DNA from: an uncultured Pelagibacteraceae bacterium
GTDB lineage: Bacteria; Pseudomonadota; Alphaproteobacteria; Pelagibacterales; Pelagibacteraceae
Reading direction: 5' to 3'
Assembly (NCBI GenBank): GCA_902634325.1
Contig: CACPJP010000007.1
Location: forward strand, 1 to 42,588
DNA length: 42,588 nt
Position 1 is the first letter of the stretch; every line of letters begins with the position of its first letter. The translations under genes and the position numbers were made by a program. Shown here one piece after another: positions 39,356 through 42,588 of this stretch. The notes below the pieces were generated by a model. The model had not been told where the DNA came from, searched no databases, and was given only the letters and a program-made list of their open reading frames with translations.

Positions 39356-39360
39356 AAAAA

Positions 39361-39412
39361 CCCTGTTTAGCTGCATTTACTCAGCGCTCGCAATTTGGTT
39401 AAATCAGCGCTA
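39361..39412 (-). promoter_or_regulatory. SAM-II riboswitch controlling metX
   Basis: Read on the minus strand, TAGCGCTGATTTAACC (39412-39397), then ATTGCGAGCGCT, AAATG and AGCTAAA, ending in GGG (39363-39361), matches from memory the Sargasso Sea metX SAM-II aptamer almost base for base. The P1 stem is AGCGCT/AGCGCT, with covariation relative to the known CGCGC/GCGCG stem. SAM-II senses S-adenosylmethionine through an H-type pseudoknot and turns off metX/metA in alphaproteobacteria. The final GGG could instead pair with the CCC of the following terminator, offering a switch between two folds. It begins a few bases after the promoter -10. Confidence 0.93.
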
Positions 39413-39416
39413 GGCA

Positions 39417-39445
39417 TGTATACTAAATCGCCATAAACATGTCAA
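39417..39445 (-). promoter_or_regulatory. sigma-70 promoter of metX
   Basis: On the minus strand TTGACA (39445-39440) and TATACA (39422-39417) are separated by exactly 17 bp. The -35 is perfect and the -10 is good. The predicted start falls at about 39410, at the 5' edge of the SAM-II aptamer, which independently supports both calls. Confidence 0.85.
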
Positions 39446-39447
39446 TT

Positions 39448-39476
39448 TATTCAAATAAACTTATTTCTATTATACA
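39448..39476 (+). promoter_or_regulatory. weak candidate promoter of hisC
   Basis: The divergent 186-bp region between metX and hisC must also drive hisC. The best plus-strand match is TATTCA (39448-39453) and TATACA (39471-39476), 17 bp apart; the -35 is poor. A second AT-rich box TAATAT lies at 39491-39496. No clear ribosome site precedes the hisC ATG. Confidence 0.25.
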
Positions 39477-39513
39477 AATGGAGTCTCTTTTAATATAAGA
39501 CACCTAAAATATT

Positions 39514-40596
39514 ATGAAATTGCCCAGACCCAGAAAGATTATTGCAGAAAAGTACGTTGCTGGATTAAGTTTATTTAAAAGCAAAAGAAGCCCAATAAAA
39601 TTATCTGCAAATGAATCCGCATTAGGACCAAGTCCTAAAGCAGTAAAATCTTATAATTCTATTGGAAAAGGTTTTAGAAGATATCCAGACTCAGATGGCA
39701 CTTTTTTTAGAAAAGTTCTGGCTAAAAAATTTCGTTTAGAGAAAGATAGAATTATTCTTGGTTCGGGCTCTGACCAAATATTTGAATTAGTTTGTAAGCT
39801 TTTTTTAAACAAAGGAGACGAAGTTGTTGTTTCAGAATATAGTTTCATAATTTATAGAATTTATAGCAGAATGTGTGGTGCAACCATAAAATTCGCCAAA
39901 GAGGAAAATTTTAAGCCATCTGTTCAATCAATATTAGATTGTGTTAACAGAAAAACCAAGATTGTTTTTCTGGCCAATCCAAATAATCCAACAGGAACAT
40001 ATTTGGATCGACATGAAATGTTAGAATTGAGGAAAAAACTAAGGAGTGATGTTTTATTAGTCGTTGATGATGCGTACTATGAATTTATCAATAATCCTGA
40101 TTTTGCTTCAGGAATGGAATTATTTTCTAAATCAAAAAATGTTTTGATAACAAGAACGTTTTCAAAAATATACGGTTTAGCAGGATTAAGAATAGGATGG
40201 GGCTATTCTTCAAAGGCAATAATTCAAAAGCTGTACGAAATTAAACCTCCATTTAACGTTAGTAGACCAGCTTTATTTGCAGCAACACAGGCGGTGAAAG
40301 ATACGAATTGGCTCAATAAAGCCATAAAACATAATAATTTTTGGTCGGAAAAAATATTTAATGTAATAGACGAAATTGGTATTGCTACCAACAAGACAAA
40401 TGTTAATTTTTTTCTGTTAAATTTTGATTTTGTTGACAAATCATCGTCCCAAGTATTTAACATGCTAGCAAATTCAGGAATTTTGGTAAGGCAAATGGAC
40501 GTTTACAGTATTAAAAACTCATTGAGGGTGACAATAGGAAATAATTATGAAAATAAAAAATTTATTATAACATTAAGGAAAATTTTTAATGTTTGA
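39514..40596 (+). CDS. hisC: histidinol-phosphate / aromatic aminotransferase
   Basis: This PLP enzyme of fold type I transaminates imidazole-acetol phosphate, and in many alphaproteobacteria also aromatic keto acids. The 360-residue protein has 'IKLSANESALGPSPKAVKSY' (about 28-47), 'RYPDSDGTFFRKVLAKKF', 'LGSGSDQIFELVCKLFL', 'VFLANPNNPTGTYLDRHEM' (about 150-168), 'VVDDAYYEF' with the PLP-binding Asp, the Schiff-base Lys in 'ITRTFSKIYGLAGLRIGWGY' (about 213-232), and 'LRVTIG' at the C-terminus. It overlaps tyrA by 8 bp. That pairing suggests a role in tyrosine/phenylalanine transamination as well as, or rather than, histidine. Confidence 0.9.
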   Translation: MKLPRPRKIIAEKYVAGLSLFKSKRSPIKLSANESALGPSPKAVKSYNSIGKGFRRYPDSDGTFFRKVLAKKFRLEKDRIILGSGSDQIFELVCKLFLNKGDEVVVSEYSFIIYRIYSRMCGATIKFAKEENFKPSVQSILDCVNRKTKIVFLANPNNPTGTYLDRHEMLELRKKLRSDVLLVVDDAYYEFINNPDFASGMELFSKSKNVLITRTFSKIYGLAGLRIGWGYSSKAIIQKLYEIKPPFNVSRPALFAATQAVKDTNWLNKAIKHNNFWSEKIFNVIDEIGIATNKTNVNFFLLNFDFVDKSSSQVFNMLANSGILVRQMDVYSIKNSLRVTIGNNYENKKFIITLRKIFNV

Positions 40597-41488
40597 ACAA
40601 GTATCAATTATTGGTTGTGGTTTAATAGGTTCTTCGGTCTTCAGAGCTTTAAAGAAAAACGGCTCAGTTAAAAGAGTAATAACTTTTGATAGCGATAAAT
40701 CTGTTAGCGAAATTATAAAAAAAGAAAATCTTTCGGATAAAATAACTTCTAGTCCAGAAGAAGCAGTTAGTAATGCTGATCTAGTTTTAATTTCAACTCC
40801 TTTAAGTAGTTTTGAGTCAGCAGTTGATTCAATCAAAAGACATCTTAAATCTGGATCAATTTTAACAGACACAAGTTCAGTAAAAAAAGGAGCAGATTTA
40901 ATAATCAAAAAATTCAATTTAAAAAATATTTCCTGGATTCCTAGCCATCCTGTTGCTGGAACAGAAAAGAGTGGACCGACGGCAGGTTTATCTGACTTAT
41001 TTAAAGATAGATGGACAATATTAACACCAGATTCGAAAGTAAAAGAATCAGATGTAAAAAAGGTTGCCCTTTTTTGGGAGTCAATGGGAAGTAAAATTAA
41101 AATTATGTCGGCAGGAGATCACGATAAAATATTGTCTCTTACAAGTCATCTTCCACACGTAATTGCTTACAACATAGTTAAAACTGCAATGGACAATGAT
41201 GAAAAAACGAATAAAGATGTTATTAGATACAGTGCTGGCGGTTTAAGAGATTTTACAAGAATAGCTGCATCAAACCCAATAATGTGGAAAGATATATTTA
41301 TTGATAATAGTGATTTAATTATTGATGGAATTAATAGGTTTAGCAAAAGTTTAGATGAATTCAAAAAAGCTATTACAGAAAAAGATAGTAAAAAACTTTT
41401 GGAAATTTTTGAAAAATCCAAAGAGTTTAGAGATGCAATTATCAAAGCAGGTCAGGATACAGATAAACCAGGCTTCGGTAGAAAATAA
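40589..41488 (+). CDS. tyrA: prephenate/arogenate dehydrogenase
   Basis: The enzyme oxidatively decarboxylates prephenate or arogenate toward tyrosine. The 299-residue protein has the NAD(P) motif 'VSIIGCGLIGSSVFRALKKN' (4-23), 'LVLISTPLSSFESAV', 'DTSSVKKGADLII', the active-site stretch 'WIPSHPVAGTEKSGPTAGLS' (about 115-134), 'DHDKILSLTSHLPHVIAYNI' (about 174-193) and 'GGLRDFTRIAASNPIMWKDI' (about 214-233). Length matches the short cyclohexadienyl dehydrogenases of alphaproteobacteria (TyrC type). It starts within hisC (8-bp overlap) and ends directly against the convergent plsC. Whether it prefers prephenate or arogenate cannot be read from the sequence. Confidence 0.93.
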   Translation: MFEQVSIIGCGLIGSSVFRALKKNGSVKRVITFDSDKSVSEIIKKENLSDKITSSPEEAVSNADLVLISTPLSSFESAVDSIKRHLKSGSILTDTSSVKKGADLIIKKFNLKNISWIPSHPVAGTEKSGPTAGLSDLFKDRWTILTPDSKVKESDVKKVALFWESMGSKIKIMSAGDHDKILSLTSHLPHVIAYNIVKTAMDNDEKTNKDVIRYSAGGLRDFTRIAASNPIMWKDIFIDNSDLIIDGINRFSKSLDEFKKAITEKDSKKLLEIFEKSKEFRDAIIKAGQDTDKPGFGRK

Positions 41489-42199
41489 CTAATTTATTAA
41501 ATCAATTTCCTTATAAATTTCTGTTTGAAGTTTTTCTACAAATTCCTCTTTTTTCAAACCCGGCTGAATAGGATCGAGAAAAGATATGGTGATTTTGCCA
41601 GGATATTTATTAAAGCTGTTTTTAGGCCAAACTTTTCCCGAATTTAGACCAACAGGTATACAAGGCATTTTTAGCGTTTCATAAATTTTACCAACACCCT
41701 TTTTAAAAGGAACTCTATCTTTATGCTTAACTCTTGTGCCTTGGGGAAAAATTAATAATGGCCTGTTACTTTTCTCTATGCTTTCTTTAATTCTGTCAAA
41801 GAAATTTAAGTTTTCTTTAGTTGTTGTATTTCTCACAATTTCTATAGCTCCAATTTTTTTTAAACCCCAACCAAAAAAAGGAATTCTTAACAATTCTTTT
41901 TTTAAAATAAAAACAGGACCATTAATAACAGTTTGTAGAGCAAATGTTTCAAACATAGATTGATGGGCTGAAGCAACAAAAAACTTTTCATATTTTGTTA
42001 AATTGTTCAAACCTTTAAATTCAGTTTTTGTATTTAAAAAAATCTTCAATATCCAAATCACATAATGTGATAATAATTTTCCTAAAAACAGCATGTATTT
42101 ATCTTTTAAAAAAAGAAATGGTGCAGCTACTATAGATACTAGAACTATCCCAGAGTACAAGAATATATTAAAAAATAATGATCTAAAAAATACCATCAA
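41489..42199 (-). CDS. plsC: 1-acyl-sn-glycerol-3-phosphate acyltransferase
   Basis: PlsC acylates lysophosphatidic acid to phosphatidic acid at the inner membrane. The 236-residue protein starts with a hydrophobic region (about 4-32, 'FFNIFLYSGIVLVSIVAAPF'), then the acyltransferase motif I 'VASAHQSMFETFAL' (about 76-89), which has HX4E rather than HX4D, a form common in alphaproteobacteria. 'ILKKELLRIPFFGWGLKKIG' (about 98-117) and the phosphate-binding motif 'LLIFPQGTRVKH' follow, then 'KMPCIPVGLNSGKVW'. Length is typical. It converges on tyrA with no gap, and its start directly follows the lysA stop. Confidence 0.92.
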   Translation of the reverse strand: MMVFFRSLFFNIFLYSGIVLVSIVAAPFLFLKDKYMLFLGKLLSHYVIWILKIFLNTKTEFKGLNNLTKYEKFFVASAHQSMFETFALQTVINGPVFILKKELLRIPFFGWGLKKIGAIEIVRNTTTKENLNFFDRIKESIEKSNRPLLIFPQGTRVKHKDRVPFKKGVGKIYETLKMPCIPVGLNSGKVWPKNSFNKYPGKITISFLDPIQPGLKKEEFVEKLQTEIYKEIDLIN

Positions 42200-42588
42200 C
42201 TAAATGATCTCAGAAATTTTTTGTCTTCTTCTAGCAATTTTAACTTTTCCATTTTTCACTATTATTTCTGAAGCCAGAGGTTTTGTGTTGTAGTTGGACG
42301 AAAGAGTTGAACCATAAGCCCCAACATTTGTAATAGCGACCAGATCATTTTCATTTAAAAAAGAAAAGTTTCTACATTTTAAGAAAGTGTCTGTGCTTTC
42401 ACAAATAGGTCCAACAAATTCCATGTTTCCATTAATTCTTTTTTTTGATTTCAAAACAGGAATAATATTATGTCTTGCATTGTATAACGCTGGCCTCATA
42501 AAATCATTCATGCCCGCATCTATAATAATAAAATACTTTTTTCCGTTTTGTTTAATAAAAACAACTCGTGAGATTAAAGTGCCTGCAT
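42200..42588 (-). CDS. lysA: diaminopimelate decarboxylase (3' part only)
   Basis: LysA decarboxylates meso-diaminopimelate to lysine using PLP. Only the C-terminal 129 or so residues are present; the gene continues beyond the right edge, and the frame is open to base 42588. The visible sequence 'AGTLISRVVFIKQNGKKYFI' and 'IDAGMNDFMRPALYNARHNI' is the family's beta-barrel domain entry. 'VGPICESTDTF' holds the conserved active-site Cys of the dimer partner, and 'AYGSTLSSNYNTKP' is the C-terminal substrate/PLP loop. Its stop is immediately before the plsC start. With asd it belongs to the aspartate-derived pathways in this window. Confidence 0.95.
   Translation of the reverse strand, partial: AGTLISRVVFIKQNGKKYFIIIDAGMNDFMRPALYNARHNIIPVLKSKKRINGNMEFVGPICESTDTFLKCRNFSFLNENDLVAITNVGAYGSTLSSNYNTKPLASEIIVKNGKVKIARRRQKISEII

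Noticed and set aside
39328-39357. Upstream TTG start of metX at 39357
   Set aside because: It would translate through the terminator hairpin and T run; ATG 39327 matches the family N-terminus.
39420-39513. Second riboswitch (SAM-V-like or tandem) in the metX-hisC gap
   Set aside because: Beyond the metX promoter I find no aptamer core sequence; the short GTCT/AGAC repeat near 39483-39501 is too weak.

Overview
The window is a continuous, gene-dense, AT-rich piece of bacterial chromosome. It holds 41 protein genes, two of them cut by the window edges. I see no tRNA, rRNA, insertion sequence, phage gene or CRISPR array. Gene content, very short spacers, abundant Lys/Asn/Ile, the alphaproteobacterial atpHAGDC layout (F1 only), the metX-metW pair divergent from hisC-tyrA, and a SAM-II riboswitch upstream of metX all point to a streamlined marine alphaproteobacterium of the SAR11/Pelagibacterales type. 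That assignment rests on pattern recognition, not on a database search.

Layout. (1) 1-5629 (+): the end of a small NTF2-like gene, then trmD, rplS, leucine biosynthesis (leuC, leuD, leuB) and asd, nearly without spacers. (2) 5619-11369 (+): sdhCDAB, a methylmalonate/malonate-semialdehyde dehydrogenase (mmsA) and mdh. (3) 11395-15595: a very AT-rich block of two polytopic GT-C type glycosyltransferase-like proteins, a SAM methyltransferase and a tiny membrane-anchored protein, three of them on the minus strand. It separates mdh from the rest of the TCA genes. (4) 15681-25358 (+): sucC, sucD, sucA, sucB, lpdA, then priA. (5) 25449-30237 (+): F1 ATP synthase atpHAGDC, starting at a TTG codon behind a structured leader. 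(6) 30227-39327 (-): two minus-strand runs. The first to be transcribed is metX-metW-gloB, under a near-consensus promoter and a SAM-II riboswitch with a terminator. Then comes rplU-rpmA-obgE-proB-proA-nadD-rsfS-ctpA-rppH, under its own strong promoter. (7) 39514-41488 (+): hisC and tyrA. (8) 41489-42588 (-): plsC and the 3' part of lysA.

How it works together. Regions 2 and 4 encode a nearly contiguous half of the TCA cycle (2-oxoglutarate to oxaloacetate), with the oxidative enzymes feeding the respiratory chain next to the F1 sector of ATP synthase. mmsA would feed acetyl-CoA or propionyl-CoA into it. Regions 1, 6, 7 and 8 supply Leu, Asp-family (Met, Lys), Pro and aromatic/His biosynthesis, ribosomal proteins and assembly factors.

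Most notable: an SdhD with no histidine at all, so the usual second heme-b ligand of complex II is missing; the SAM-II aptamer joined to what looks like a transcription-terminator platform that may also hide the metX ribosome site; a palindrome filling the spacer of the rplU promoter; the glycosylation-type block inside the TCA cluster; and long charged tails on L19 and L21. No clearly novel multi-gene system is evident; the glycosyltransferase block is the least understood part.
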